A stretch of 64,000 bases of DNA from Lacticaseibacillus pabuli (GCF_028736235.1 NZ_CP117884.1:372001-436000); one strand, 5' to 3'; shown: positions 7,649 through 17,576, counted from the stretch's first letter. The notes: a model not told the origin generated them from the sequence alone. Numbers and translations are program-made.

Positions 7649-8508
7649 GTGAAATTGATGGTCATACCCAATTATTCGGGCTTTTCGCCCACCCGGCGGC
7701 GCATTCCAAGTCGCCAATGATGCATAACCTCAGCTTTGAAAAGCGGGGCATTAACGCGCGCTACCTGGCGTTTGACGTCACGCAGGAGACTTTGCCCGCT
7801 GCCATTGAGGGGTTGCGTGCGCTACACATGGGCGGCGTGAACCTGTCGATGCCACTGAAGGAAGCGGTCATCCCGCTACTGGATCACATGGACCCCGCGG
7901 CGAAATTGGTCGGGGCGGTCAACACCATTGTGAATCGTGACGGTGAACTGACCGGCTACACGACGGATGGGGCAGGCATTCTGGCTTCACTACCCGCAGA
8001 CCTTGACCTGAAAAAGACCCGCGCGTTAATCTTTGGCGCGGGTGGTGCGGCGAAATCAGCAGCGATTGCATTAGCATTGGCTGGGGTTGAACACCTCACC
8101 ATCGTCAACCGGCACGTCGATAATGGTAGTCGCGGGGCACAGCTGCGCGACCTGTTGCGCTACGAAACGTCCGCCAAGGTCGACTTGCTGAGCATGGGCG
8201 AAACTACTAGTGTGCGCTGTGCTGTGGCTGACGCCAAGCTCATCATCAATGCAACTAGTATGGGGATGGCGCCAAATACGGCGATGTGTCCCGTGCCAGA
8301 TGCAAGCTGGTTGAAGCCCAAGCAAATTGTCTACGATATGGTGTACAACCCGCTAGACACGAAGCTGCTCCAAGTTGCGGCAGCCGCGGGTGTCCAGCAG
8401 CGCATCGATGGCCTGCAACTGCTGGCGATGCAGGGCGCGGCGGCCTTTAAACTTTGGACGAATCAAGAAATGCCGCTTGCGGATGTCCGCACGGCACTGA
8501 ATCAGTAG
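7645..8508 (+). CDS. aroE: Shikimate dehydrogenase
   Basis: 287 residues from the ATG at 7645, which overlaps the aroK stop (ATGA) behind GGGGAGG; an upstream in-frame ATG at 7609 would lie inside aroK. Motifs: AHSKSPMMHN, the catalytic-lysine region NLSMPLKEAV, AVNTIV, the NADP loop FGAGGAAKSAA and the late DGLQLLAMQGAAAFKLW. It reduces 3-dehydroshikimate. It is the last gene of the operon. aroB, the DAHP synthase and a canonical pheA are not in the window. Confidence 0.95.
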   Translation: MSEIDGHTQLFGLFAHPAAHSKSPMMHNLSFEKRGINARYLAFDVTQETLPAAIEGLRALHMGGVNLSMPLKEAVIPLLDHMDPAAKLVGAVNTIVNRDGELTGYTTDGAGILASLPADLDLKKTRALIFGAGGAAKSAAIALALAGVEHLTIVNRHVDNGSRGAQLRDLLRYETSAKVDLLSMGETTSVRCAVADAKLIINATSMGMAPNTAMCPVPDASWLKPKQIVYDMVYNPLDTKLLQVAAAAGVQQRIDGLQLLAMQGAAAFKLWTNQEMPLADVRTALNQ

Positions 8509-8510
8509 CT

Positions 8511-8560
8511 AAAAACGGCGTGAACGTTGACCAATCGTTGGTCAGCGTTCACGCCGTTTT
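8511..8560 (+). terminator. Terminator of the aromatic operon
   Basis: Long stem AAAACGGCGTGAACG…CGTTCACGCCGTTTT with one internal mismatch and a three-base loop, just after aroE. Its T-run also serves the convergent gene weakly. Confidence 0.9.
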
Positions 8561-8574
8561 GCGTTACTTCTATA

Positions 8575-9330
8575 TTAATCTTGGGCCGCAAAGCGTTGCG
8601 CCCGTTCGACGAGATTCACAAACAAGTTGTAGTTTGGTTCTGATTCACGGTACATGTTTTCCGGATGCCACTGCACCCCGATGATCTGGTCGTCGTTATC
8701 GCTCTCAATCCCTTCGATGACGCCGTCTGGGGCGGTTGCCGTCACGTGCAAGCCGTCCGCAATCTGGCGGATCGCCTGGTGATGGCGGGAGTTGACGTAG
8801 GCGTGGGGACCAAAGATGGTGGCTAGTGTTGCCGCGGAGGTGAAGTTCACGTGGTGCGTTGGCAAGTCACCGCGCGCGCTTTGCTCGTGCTTGATGGTCG
8901 CTTCTGCGTCTTGGGCAGTAATGTCCTGGTACAAAGTGCCGCCCAGGGCCACGTTCAGGATTTGCATGCCACGGCAAATTGCGAAGATGGGCTTGCCGGC
9001 GCTGATGGTCGCGCGAATTAGGGGCACTTCGAACAAATCTTTGGGGCGAAGTGTGGGGCCGCATTCGGGGATGGGTTCCTCGCCATACAGGGTGGGGTCA
9101 ACGTCGAAGCCGCCGGGGAGGATCAGAGCGTCAAACCCGGCGACGTACTGGTCGGCGAGTTCTGCCGTTACAGCGGGACTGTCCTCACTGACTGGCAGGA
9201 TGATGGGTAAACCGCCAGCCAGCGTGACCGCGCGTTTGATTTCGTTGGGCGCCATATCCGCGTTGTTCATATTGATGACGGGCGAGACCTCGTGTACCTG
9301 GTCGCCGATGATTGCGATAATTGGCCGCAT
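8575..9330 (-). CDS. Class I glutamine amidotransferase, gamma-glutamyl-GABA hydrolase (PuuD) family
   Basis: 251 residues. LPGGFDVDP is the family's oxyanion region, C119 in FAICRGMQILNVALGG is the nucleophile, and H222/E224 in VQWHPE complete the triad. Members hydrolyse gamma-glutamyl amides of polyamines or related compounds; the true substrate is not readable. The start follows AAGGA 8 bases upstream. It is transcribed alone, convergent with aroE. Confidence 0.88.
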   Translation of the reverse strand: MRPIIAIIGDQVHEVSPVINMNNADMAPNEIKRAVTLAGGLPIILPVSEDSPAVTAELADQYVAGFDALILPGGFDVDPTLYGEEPIPECGPTLRPKDLFEVPLIRATISAGKPIFAICRGMQILNVALGGTLYQDITAQDAEATIKHEQSARGDLPTHHVNFTSAATLATIFGPHAYVNSRHHQAIRQIADGLHVTATAPDGVIEGIESDNDDQIIGVQWHPENMYRESEPNYNLFVNLVERAQRFAAQD

Positions 9331-9653
9331 AATAATTGCCTTCCTTCAAGGAGTTGTCTTGCTTTAAATGTAGAGGAAGCCGGCGCAATTAGCAAACGGA
9401 CAAGTTGTGGCGACTGACCATACAGGTGAAAAAGTGACAAATTTTTTTATAGACTGGGAATGCCTGTGAGACCGGTGTTTCTTAATTTGTTCACTAAAAC
9501 TGGCCCAGGTGAACAATCGTTATTTTCAGTGAAAACGGCTTCAATCTGTACGTACAAGGCAAAACAAGTTGGCCTCTTGTCAGTGTAAGCGTTTGACATA
9601 CATGTACGTACAGGTTATTATCAAAACATGCAAGCGGTTACGGAGGTTATTCT
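9331..9653. promoter_or_regulatory. Intergenic region with the tre promoter and probable TreR sites
   Basis: A strong promoter for treR: TTGACA about 9594-9599 and TATTAT 17 bases further. Two copies of a GTACGTAC core lie at about 9549-9556 (CTGTACGTACAAG) and between the promoter boxes (ATGTACGTACAGG). They resemble the palindromic TTGTATATACAA type of TreR operator. TGTAAGCGTTTGACA overlapping the -35 resembles a cre site but is imperfect. The left half shows no gene. Confidence 0.6.
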
Positions 9654-10364
9654 ATGACGAAACTCTCATTGGTCTACCAGGACCTAAAACAAAAAATAGA
9701 CGAAAACGTTTATCATACGGACGAACTGTTACCTAGTGAGAGCAAATTGAGTGCCTTATACGGTGCCTCACGCGACACGATTCGCAAAGCACTCGAGCGG
9801 TTGCGTAACGAAGGCTACATTCAATCGCAAAAGGGCCGCGGCTCGGTGGTCATCAACCACCAGCAATACGTTTTCCCCGTGTCGGGCGTCATCAGCTACA
9901 AAGAACTGATGGGACGCCTGAGCCTGAGCTCGGTCACGCACCTCGAGGATCAGCAGCAGGTGACCTTGCCGGACTGCTTCAAGACACTGGATCCGCACAT
10001 GAAGTCGGATAAAGCATATACCCGCCTGGTGCGCCAACGGGTGGTCAACGACGAGCCGGTCATTATCGACATCGATTACGTTGATCCGAAGATTGTGCCC
10101 AGCATTAGCAAGGAAGTCGCTGAAAATTCGCTTTACGAATACTTTGAGCATGACCTGCACCTACACATTGCGTACGCGAAGAAGGAAATCACCGTTGAGC
10201 CCGCCACGGCGCTGGACCAGAAGCTACTCGACTTACCCGACGGCAGCATGGTCGCCGTGGTGCGCAGTGTAACGAGTCTTGATGACACCAGCACGTTCCA
10301 GTACACGGAGTCGCGGCACCGCGCCGACCGCTTCCGGTTCCAAGAATTCGCCCGTCGTTCATAA
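9654..10364 (+). CDS. treR: GntR-family trehalose operon repressor
   Basis: 236 residues. The N-terminal winged helix contains LPSESKLSALYGASRDTIRKALERLRNEGYIQSQKGRGSVV, typical of GntR; the C-terminal part is a UTRA effector domain. In the family TreR is released by trehalose-6-phosphate. It is immediately followed by the trehalose-6-phosphate hydrolase and transporter, and GTACGTAC palindromes stand in its own promoter, so the operon is probably autoregulated. Confidence 0.92.
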   Translation: MTKLSLVYQDLKQKIDENVYHTDELLPSESKLSALYGASRDTIRKALERLRNEGYIQSQKGRGSVVINHQQYVFPVSGVISYKELMGRLSLSSVTHLEDQQQVTLPDCFKTLDPHMKSDKAYTRLVRQRVVNDEPVIIDIDYVDPKIVPSISKEVAENSLYEYFEHDLHLHIAYAKKEITVEPATALDQKLLDLPDGSMVAVVRSVTSLDDTSTFQYTESRHRADRFRFQEFARRS

Positions 10365-10375
10365 GGAGGTTAAAC

Positions 10376-12025
10376 ATGAATTTTGAAGATAAAGTCATCT
10401 ATCAACTGTACCCAAAGAGTTTCTACGATAGCAATGGCGACGGCATCGGTGACCTCCGTGGCATCATCGCCAAGATCGATTACCTCAAATCGTTGCACAT
10501 CGACATGATCTGGTTCAATCCGTTTTTCGTTTCTCCGCAGAACGACAACGGCTATGACATCGCGGATTACCGCAAAATTGACCCCCTGTTTGGGACGATG
10601 GCGGACTTTGAGGAGCTGCAAGCCAAACTCGCGGACGCTGGTATCGGCGTCATGCTCGACATGGTGCTGAACCACACAAGTATTTACCACGAGTGGTTCC
10701 AAAAGGCCCTCGCCGGTGACAAGAAGTACCAGGCGTACTACTACATCCGCGACCCGAAGCCCAATGGCGACAAGCCGACGAACTGGGAGTCCAAGTTTGG
10801 TGGGGATGCCTGGGCACCGTTCGGCGATACCGGCAAGTACTACCTGCACTTGTACGACAAGACGCAGGCGGACCTGGACTGGCACAACCCCGATGTGCGG
10901 CAAGAGGCGGCGGATATCGTCAACTTCTGGCGGGCCAAAGGGGTCAAGGGCTTCCGCTTTGACGTCCTGAACGTGATCGGCAAGGCCAATGACCTGGTCG
11001 ATGCACCCGCCGGCGTTGAGAGCAAGACCCTCTACACCGACACCCCAGTGGTCCAGGATTACATCAAGGAACTTGCTGCGCGTAGCTTTGGGCAAGACGA
11101 AGACAGCATCACGGTGGGCGAAATGAGTTCGACGACCCTGCCGACAGCCATCGCCTACACGAAGCCGGGCAACGACGAGCTGACGATGGTCTTCCAGTTC
11201 CACCACCTCAAGACGGATTACATCGCCGGCGAGAAGTGGAGCTTGATGCGCTACGACTTTAACGCGCTACGCGATTTGCTCCACAGCTGGGGGAGCGGGA
11301 TGTCCCAGGGCGGCGGCTGGCAGGCCCTGTTCTGGAACAACCACGACCAGCCGCGCGCCTTGGACCGGTTCGCGGATCCAAAGCACTACCGCGTGCGTTC
11401 TGCGGAACTGCTCGCGGCCAGCATTCACTTGTCTCGTGGCACGCCGTACATCTATATGGGTGAAGAAATCGGGATGTCCGACCCGGACTACACCAGTATG
11501 GCTGACTACGTGGATATCGAGGCACATAACGCCTACAAAGAACTACTCGCAAAGGGAATCGCCCCTGACGAAGCATTTGCCATTATTCATTCAAAGGCGC
11601 GCGACAATTCACGCACGCCGATGCAATGGGACGATACACCAACTGCGGGCTTCACGACCGGAACGCCATGGCTCAAACCAACGAACCAGGCTGAGGTGAA
11701 CGTGAAACGGGAATTGGCACAAGGCCAGATCTTTGACTTCTACCAGCGCCTGATTAGCTTGCGTAAACATTATGCCGTGATTGCGCGCGGTGACTACCAG
11801 CCGTTTGGGACCGACGTGGATTGGCTTTACGCCTACACGCGTCATCTGGACGGTGACAGTCTCCTGGTTTTGAACAACTACGCTGACCATGACATCACGG
11901 TGAACCTGCCGGAAGCATGGCAACAGGGTCAGGTCCTCATCAGTAGCGTCGCTGATTTCCAGCCGGCGCCAACTGTGACCTTACCAGCGTACAGTACCGC
12001 CGCGATTTACCGCGGTCAGCATTAA
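10376..12025 (+). CDS. treA: Trehalose-6-phosphate hydrolase (alpha,alpha-phosphotrehalase)
   Basis: 549 residues, GH13 family. VIYQLYPKSFYDSNGDGIGDLRGI opens the barrel; D196 in FRFDVLN is the expected nucleophile, E249 in VGEMS the acid/base and D324 in NNHDQPR the third carboxylate. It splits trehalose-6-phosphate delivered by the PTS into glucose and glucose-6-phosphate. AAGGAGG precedes the ATG, 11 bases after treR. Oligo-1,6-glucosidase is the nearest alternative; the PTS and TreR neighbours favour trehalose. Confidence 0.93.
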   Translation: MNFEDKVIYQLYPKSFYDSNGDGIGDLRGIIAKIDYLKSLHIDMIWFNPFFVSPQNDNGYDIADYRKIDPLFGTMADFEELQAKLADAGIGVMLDMVLNHTSIYHEWFQKALAGDKKYQAYYYIRDPKPNGDKPTNWESKFGGDAWAPFGDTGKYYLHLYDKTQADLDWHNPDVRQEAADIVNFWRAKGVKGFRFDVLNVIGKANDLVDAPAGVESKTLYTDTPVVQDYIKELAARSFGQDEDSITVGEMSSTTLPTAIAYTKPGNDELTMVFQFHHLKTDYIAGEKWSLMRYDFNALRDLLHSWGSGMSQGGGWQALFWNNHDQPRALDRFADPKHYRVRSAELLAASIHLSRGTPYIYMGEEIGMSDPDYTSMADYVDIEAHNAYKELLAKGIAPDEAFAIIHSKARDNSRTPMQWDDTPTAGFTTGTPWLKPTNQAEVNVKRELAQGQIFDFYQRLISLRKHYAVIARGDYQPFGTDVDWLYAYTRHLDGDSLLVLNNYADHDITVNLPEAWQQGQVLISSVADFQPAPTVTLPAYSTAAIYRGQH

Positions 12026-12052
12026 GCGGACAGAAGAAAGGGAGGAACAAAT

Positions 12053-14050
12053 ATGACTAAGATTGAAAAGTTGGTCTCACCAGCAACCGGGATGCTCATT
12101 AACATTACCGACGTGCCAGACCCCGTCTTTTCACAAAAAACGATGGGCGATGGCTTCGGTGTTGAACCTACCGACGGCCAGATTGCCGCACCCGCAGACG
12201 GGCGTGTCATCCTGGTGGCCGACACCAAGCACGCGATTGGTATCCGGACAACTGGCGGCGAAGAACTCCTGATCCACATGGGGATTGATACCGTTGAAAT
12301 GAACGGCAAACCATTTGAAATCGACACCGCGATGGACGCTGAAGTGAAGGCGGGCGACGTAATCGGGTCCATGAACTTGGACATGATTCACGAAGCCGGC
12401 AAGAAGGCGACCATCATCGTGGCCATTACGAACACCAACGACGTGCTCGACAGTATTCAGGTCAACGAGGGTGAAATCATGCGCGGCGATGATGCTGCGG
12501 AAGTTACCTTGAAGGATGCACCTGAAAGTCAGATGGTCCAGCCACCTGACGTCGACAAGAACGAGAACCAGTACGCCAAGACGGCACGCGAAGTCATCGC
12601 CGAAGTCGGTGGCGCCGAGAACGTGAAGAGCTTGATTCACTGCATCACGCGCCTGCGTTTCTATCTGAAGGATGACAAGATTCCCAAGGACGAGGACGTT
12701 GAACAGATTCCGGGCGTCCTGTCCGTTGCCCGCGCCGGTGGCCAGTACCAAGTTGTCATTGGCCAGACGGTCGGGGATGTGTACGACGAAGCCATCAAAC
12801 AGCTTGGCTCCGGCTTTGCCAACCCAGAAGCAACCGCCCAGATTACCGCTGAAACGGCTGCGGAAGCCCAGGACAAGAGTCTCTGGGGTCGCACCAAACG
12901 CGGCGCCTCCAGCCTGATTGGGGTGATCACCGGTTCCATGATGCCTGTTATCGGGCTGCTGGCTGCCAGTGGTATGTTGAAAGGGATTCTGACCATCCTG
13001 ACCACATGGGGTGGCGTTTCCACAACATCACAAACCTACATGCTCATTAACGCGATGGGCGATGCCACGTTCTATTTCCTGCCTGTCCTAGTTGGGTTTA
13101 CGGCCGCACAGAAACTCGGCGCGGATCCGGTCATCGTCGCCATTATCGGGGCGTTCCTGATCTACCCATCGCTAACGGCAGTTGTGACGTCGGGCAAGTC
13201 GACGGGAACATTGCTGGGGATGGCGATTAACTCCAACTTCTTCGGCATTCCAGTTCACATTGCGCAGTACACGTACTCCATCTTCCCAATGATCTTCGCC
13301 GCATGGATGGCGTCAAAGGTTGAACCATGGATTAAGAAGTGGATGCCTGTCATGCTCCGGATGATCTTCAGCCCATTAGTTGAAATCTTCCTGGTTGGTT
13401 TCACGGTTCTGCTGATTGTTGGGCCAGCTATCACCTTGCTTTCTACCGCTATTTCTGGTGGTATCCAGGCACTGCTTAGCCTGAACTCCGCAATCTCTGG
13501 GATGATCATTGGTGGCTTGTACCAGGTGCTCGTTATCTTCGGCCTGCACTGGGCGGTTATTCCAATCATCTCTGCACAGCTTTCTGTTCCTGGTGGTCAC
13601 TCCGTCCTCAACGGGATTGTCTCCGTTACCATGATTGCGCAAGGTGCTGGTGCCCTGGCCGTTTGGGTCAAGACTCGCCACAACAAGAACTTGAAGGGTC
13701 TGTCCCTGTCAGCCGCTATCTCAGCTTTCGTTGGGATTACCGAACCTGCTATGTATGGGGTTAACCTGAAGTACGGGCGCGTCTTCATCACGTCCAGCAT
13801 CGGGGCTGCCATTGGTGGTTTGGTCAACGGGTTCCTGCATGTCGACATGTTCGGCTTCACGGGTTCTCTGATTGGTTTCCCATCATTTGCTAGCCACGCA
13901 CACCCAGAAAACCTGCTGAACTTCGCCATTGCTTCAGCTGTTACGCTGGTTGCCGCATTCCTCCTGACCTACTTCTTCGGTTACAAGGAAAGCGATAGTA
14001 CGAAAGCCAAGGTTGCGCCAAAGAAGCGTCACCTGGGTGATAAAGCTTAA
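12053..14050 (+). CDS. treP: PTS trehalose transporter, EIIABC in A-B-C order
   Basis: 665 residues. An EIIA(Glc)-type domain comes first with phospho-histidine H75 in LLIHMGIDTV, then EIIB with phospho-cysteine C197 in LIHCITRLRF, then a ten-segment EIIC membrane domain. The A domain at the N-terminus differs from the more common B-C-A order of this family. It imports and phosphorylates trehalose. The gene has a good GGGAGG site and lies 27 bases after treA. Confidence 0.93.
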   Translation: MTKIEKLVSPATGMLINITDVPDPVFSQKTMGDGFGVEPTDGQIAAPADGRVILVADTKHAIGIRTTGGEELLIHMGIDTVEMNGKPFEIDTAMDAEVKAGDVIGSMNLDMIHEAGKKATIIVAITNTNDVLDSIQVNEGEIMRGDDAAEVTLKDAPESQMVQPPDVDKNENQYAKTAREVIAEVGGAENVKSLIHCITRLRFYLKDDKIPKDEDVEQIPGVLSVARAGGQYQVVIGQTVGDVYDEAIKQLGSGFANPEATAQITAETAAEAQDKSLWGRTKRGASSLIGVITGSMMPVIGLLAASGMLKGILTILTTWGGVSTTSQTYMLINAMGDATFYFLPVLVGFTAAQKLGADPVIVAIIGAFLIYPSLTAVVTSGKSTGTLLGMAINSNFFGIPVHIAQYTYSIFPMIFAAWMASKVEPWIKKWMPVMLRMIFSPLVEIFLVGFTVLLIVGPAITLLSTAISGGIQALLSLNSAISGMIIGGLYQVLVIFGLHWAVIPIISAQLSVPGGHSVLNGIVSVTMIAQGAGALAVWVKTRHNKNLKGLSLSAAISAFVGITEPAMYGVNLKYGRVFITSSIGAAIGGLVNGFLHVDMFGFTGSLIGFPSFASHAHPENLLNFAIASAVTLVAAFLLTYFFGYKESDSTKAKVAPKKRHLGDKA

Positions 14051-14060
14051 TTGATTTCTG

Positions 14061-14105
14061 GCACTCGCCGTTAACGAAGCCGTTAATGGCGGGTGCTATT
14101 TTGTG
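14061..14105 (+). terminator. Terminator of the trehalose operon
   Basis: Hairpin GCACTCGCC…GGCGGGTGC enclosing TTAACG/CCGTTAA, followed by TATTTTGTG. Confidence 0.85.
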
Positions 14106-14231
14106 TATTGTTAGGCATCGTGTTGTAACCAAATCGTGGTCAAAATAGGTAAGATTCGCAATTTGTTTGGTTATTCTGCGTGATGTGATAGGATGTACTT
14201 AGAGATGAAACTAGCATGATGCTGATGCCTC

Positions 14232-14263
14232 AAAAGCCCGCTATCTTCCGGTAGCGGGCTTTT
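14232..14263. terminator. Orphan terminator hairpin
   Basis: Perfect AAAAGCCCGCTA/TAGCGGGCTTTT stem with an eight-base loop between the two treP 3' copies. It works in either direction but no intact gene precedes it on either strand, so it is probably a leftover of a lost gene. Confidence 0.75.
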
Positions 14264-14322
14264 GGTTGTTTCAGAACACGGAAAAGCCGTATTTTTCCGA
14301 AAGTGGGACGACAAACTGGTGC

Positions 14323-14424
14323 AAAGCCATGGTTGCGCCAAAGAAGCGCCACTTGGGTGATAAAGCTTAATTGATTTCTGGCACTCGCCGTTAACGAAGC
14401 TGTTAATGGTGGGTGTTTTTTATA
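14323..14424 (+). pseudogene. Duplicated 3' end of treP with terminator
   Basis: Bases 14323-14415 repeat 14003-14095 (the last 15 codons of treP, its stop and its terminator) with about five substitutions, offset by exactly 320 bases. The copy has no upstream coding part. The 227 bases between contain one orphan terminator and no gene. This is the scar of a duplication or of an inserted and later deleted segment. Confidence 0.85.
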
Positions 14425-14927
14425 TTGCATGCAAATAGAAGCAAAATTCGTCCGCTTATTGGTGCTATTGTTGCCAATAATTTGACTGCTTACGGTGTTA
14501 AAAAGTATTTATGGTTGGTGATGTCATCGTTTATTTGGCGGCCATTTCTATCAGAATAATTTGGCACAATAAAAAGTAAAAAACTAGTGAACCAGTGCTA
14601 GCCTTCATATTGGTTAACCGTAACTTTTTAATCAATTATTTTTGTTGTCGCAAGCCGGAACGGAATAGCGTATCTAGCGGAATTGCAGTGATTGCCGATA
14701 ACAAAATCGTTATCTGCTGTGCTAACCGGACCGTGAACATTTAAACTTGTTAGCTGAAGTAAAATGGTACATCGTTAGCTGGATTTGTATGCCTCCTGAT
14801 TAGCATTGTTGTGCCAATAAATAAGCTTATTCGTGACTTTTATTGTAAAGCTAGCCCCCTTAATTCCAAGATATACTCGCGTTGGACCCGAGATAATAAC
14901 AAACGTCAGTCTATTGGAGGGAGCGCT
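14425..14927. other. AT-rich intergenic region upstream of the surface protein gene
   Basis: About 500 bases, visibly more AT-rich than the neighbouring genes, without a convincing reading frame. It must hold the promoter of the surface protein, but no consensus promoter stands out. Confidence 0.5.
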
Positions 14928-17402
14928 ATGAATAAACACAACGCACGTGATACTCGTGAAGTGAGATGGCATTATAAGATGTACAAGGCCGGTAAACGTT
15001 GGTTATTTGCCGGTATGATGTTGATTGGTGTTGGCACAGGCCTGATGCTCGGTGGCCAACAAGCGGCGGCTGAAACCGCCAGTCCGCCTGATGCACCTGC
15101 AGCGACCACCGTATCCGCTGCGGATCCACCAACAGAGCCAGTTGCCGAAACGGTGGCGCCAACGGGGCAGGCACAGGATACCAATGTTGCGGACGAGTCC
15201 CAAACAAACCCAACAGTAACCGATGCCCCCGCCGAGGAAGCAGCCGTTGTAGAGACGACACCGGGTGAGAATGCTGTAATCGAAGTGAGTGGTGCTAGTG
15301 CTGAGGAGCAGGTTGTTAAGGAAGATGAAGCGGATGGCAATCTTGAGCCGAGTGGCGACGCCCATACCAAAAAGGATGGCACCGTCAAACTCACGGATGG
15401 CGCGCATCAGCAAGGCGGCGCGACTTACACCGACCCGATAGATCTCCAGTCGGACTTTGAGTTGCATGGTGAAATCGACTTAGGCCAAAGGGACGAGCAA
15501 AAGCACACAAAACGCGACGGCGAGGGGGATTGGGTATCCGTGCTCTTCACGGACGTCGATCATCCTGATGGGGATGCGTTTGGCTGGCGTGCGGTGTCGA
15601 GCTTTGACGATGACAAATATGAAAGGCAGCACCGGTTCCACGTCGATGATCCATACGGTGCGTTCGTCTATAAAAGCGAGCAACATCCGCTTGATGCTTA
15701 CGTTCCTGGCAAGCGGGATAAAGCCCGCCTTCAGGAAATCTTTGATCCACAACCAGACCGCTGGGGAACACTGGACATCTACTATCAAGGTGCCACATCT
15801 GAGCTGAAAGTCATCTTGCAAACCTTTGACGACGGCTTTTTCGGGGTCAAACAACTTGATAAGCAGGAGTGGAAGCGCAACGTAGGAGACTGGGCCCACA
15901 ATATGAACGGGGCGGTGCTGACGATTAACGGTCACACCGGGCCAGTCGCCAATCGTTTGCAGTTTCACCTAACACAGCTGTGCTATACGCCGGCGCGGGA
16001 GCTGGCGACAGTGAACGTTGAATACCGCCGGACAGATGATACGTTAATTAGCATCGGTACCGCAAAATATCCAGATGGGCCCAAGCGCGGCAACCGCTAC
16101 GAGACATCACCCTTACCAGAAGAAGGGATTCCGGCACATTACTATTTATCCTGGATTGATCCGGATGGCCTGCCAGAAAATGGCATCTTAGAGCGTGCGG
16201 GCGACAACGGGACCGTCCGGTATTATTACGCGCCATTTCAACAAGCTGCGGTTAGTTTCGTGGATGATACGACCAATATGTTGCTTGAAAAAATAGAGGA
16301 CCTGTTTGGCAAGCCAAATGCCGCCGCGGATTTTTCGAGTGCTAGCAAAATTCAGGACTACACCACGAAGGGTTACGCGTTGGTTAGCGACGAGACTGCG
16401 GATGGGATCACTTTTGATGACGATGAAACCAGTACGCAAACTTTCACCGTGCATTTGCAGCACCAATACGTCACGGTAACCACGGATGACCCACACGATG
16501 CCGATCCGAGTGAGCTAACCAAGACGGTGTCACGCACAATTCATTATGTGGACGCCGGAACTTCTGACGCTGTAGCGCAGGACGTCATCCAGAGCGTCAT
16601 CTTTACGCGTCAAGGACGAGAGAGTTTGGTCGATAAGCAGATCATTTATGACCCGTGGACGGGAACCCAGCATCTCGTTGCCGTGCAGAGCCCGTTGGTA
16701 GACGGTTACGCGACGGATGAGTGGGTTATCCCGGCGATTGAGATTGGCCCGGAAAGCACGGAACAATGGGTCGAGTACTATGCGCTGGCACCGCTGGATG
16801 TTCCTCCAGTGCATCAAGAACGGGTTCAGGTCGGACAGCCAATTGCGGTTGGCCCCGCCCGGCTAGCTGATGGCATTTGGGTTCGCGGTGAGGTCGATGT
16901 TCCCCTGTTCGTGAACCCTACTGATACGGATCCAGGCGTACCGGCGACGCCGATTACGCCACCAGGAGATGGTGGGTCTGGACCTAGTGATCCAATCGGC
17001 GGTCAGCCTGGCGTCCCAGCGGAAAAGCCGGTTGATCACAATGCTGGTGGAGTTGAGCCACCGGAAGATGCCGAGGACGACTTTGGTGAACCACATGAGC
17101 GGATTCATGTTACGGTGAAGACCGTGCCACGAGTGACGATGCGCCGGGCGGTGACACAGCGGCAGTGGCGGCGTGGTGGTCAGTTAGCCGCAACACGGAC
17201 CGATAGTAGCCTGGTAATCGGGACGGGTGTTGACGGCTGGTATCACAGGTCTGGCATGTTCGTCGCAAACCAGCACGGGACTATTTTCCCGAAGACGGGG
17301 GAGCATAAGCAGCGTGTGCTGAGTGCAGTGGGTTTGGCACTGGCGCTGCTGATTAGCTCAATTGGGTTGACGGTCGGTGTAGGCGACAAGAAGCATAGTT
17401 AG
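14928..17402 (+). CDS. Cell-wall-anchored surface protein with L-type-lectin-like and MucBP-like domains
   Basis: 824 residues from the ATG behind TTGGAGG. Residues 17-25 (KMYKAGKRW) are an exact KxYKxGKxW signal-peptide motif. A Thr/Ala/Glu/Val-rich stalk follows, then (about 165-355) a bacterial lectin-like beta-sandwich with GGATYTDPIDL, DWVSVLFTDVDHPDGDAFGW and NGAVLTINGHTG. Two MucBP/mucin-binding-type modules follow, at about 445-515 and 535-620, then a Pro/Gly-rich linker. The sorting signal is FPKTG at 787-791 with a membrane helix and a basic tail, so F replaces the usual L of LPxTG. It probably binds host or plant glycans (inferred from domains). Confidence 0.85.
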   Translation: MNKHNARDTREVRWHYKMYKAGKRWLFAGMMLIGVGTGLMLGGQQAAAETASPPDAPAATTVSAADPPTEPVAETVAPTGQAQDTNVADESQTNPTVTDAPAEEAAVVETTPGENAVIEVSGASAEEQVVKEDEADGNLEPSGDAHTKKDGTVKLTDGAHQQGGATYTDPIDLQSDFELHGEIDLGQRDEQKHTKRDGEGDWVSVLFTDVDHPDGDAFGWRAVSSFDDDKYERQHRFHVDDPYGAFVYKSEQHPLDAYVPGKRDKARLQEIFDPQPDRWGTLDIYYQGATSELKVILQTFDDGFFGVKQLDKQEWKRNVGDWAHNMNGAVLTINGHTGPVANRLQFHLTQLCYTPARELATVNVEYRRTDDTLISIGTAKYPDGPKRGNRYETSPLPEEGIPAHYYLSWIDPDGLPENGILERAGDNGTVRYYYAPFQQAAVSFVDDTTNMLLEKIEDLFGKPNAAADFSSASKIQDYTTKGYALVSDETADGITFDDDETSTQTFTVHLQHQYVTVTTDDPHDADPSELTKTVSRTIHYVDAGTSDAVAQDVIQSVIFTRQGRESLVDKQIIYDPWTGTQHLVAVQSPLVDGYATDEWVIPAIEIGPESTEQWVEYYALAPLDVPPVHQERVQVGQPIAVGPARLADGIWVRGEVDVPLFVNPTDTDPGVPATPITPPGDGGSGPSDPIGGQPGVPAEKPVDHNAGGVEPPEDAEDDFGEPHERIHVTVKTVPRVTMRRAVTQRQWRRGGQLAATRTDSSLVIGTGVDGWYHRSGMFVANQHGTIFPKTGEHKQRVLSAVGLALALLISSIGLTVGVGDKKHS

Positions 17403-17429
17403 GCGAGTATCCGCTCACAATATTGATTT

Positions 17430-17468
17430 AAGAACGAAATCTGACGTGGATTTCGTTCTTTTATTTTG
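17430..17468 (+). terminator. Terminator of the surface protein gene
   Basis: AAGAACGAAATC/GATTTCGTTCTT stem followed by TTTATTTT. Confidence 0.9.
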
Positions 17469-17576
17469 GGTAAATGTGGCGAAGGGTTTGAGGGGATCCA
17501 ATGAATGCTCATAGTGATTATTGAACTATGCACAGCAGATTGGTGGATGGCCTGCCAAAATTTTGTTGTACCAACA

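Noticed and set aside
9587..9606. CcpA cre site at the tre promoter
   Set aside because: TGTAAGCGTTTGACA deviates from the consensus in the last half by a one-base shift; noted only as a resemblance.
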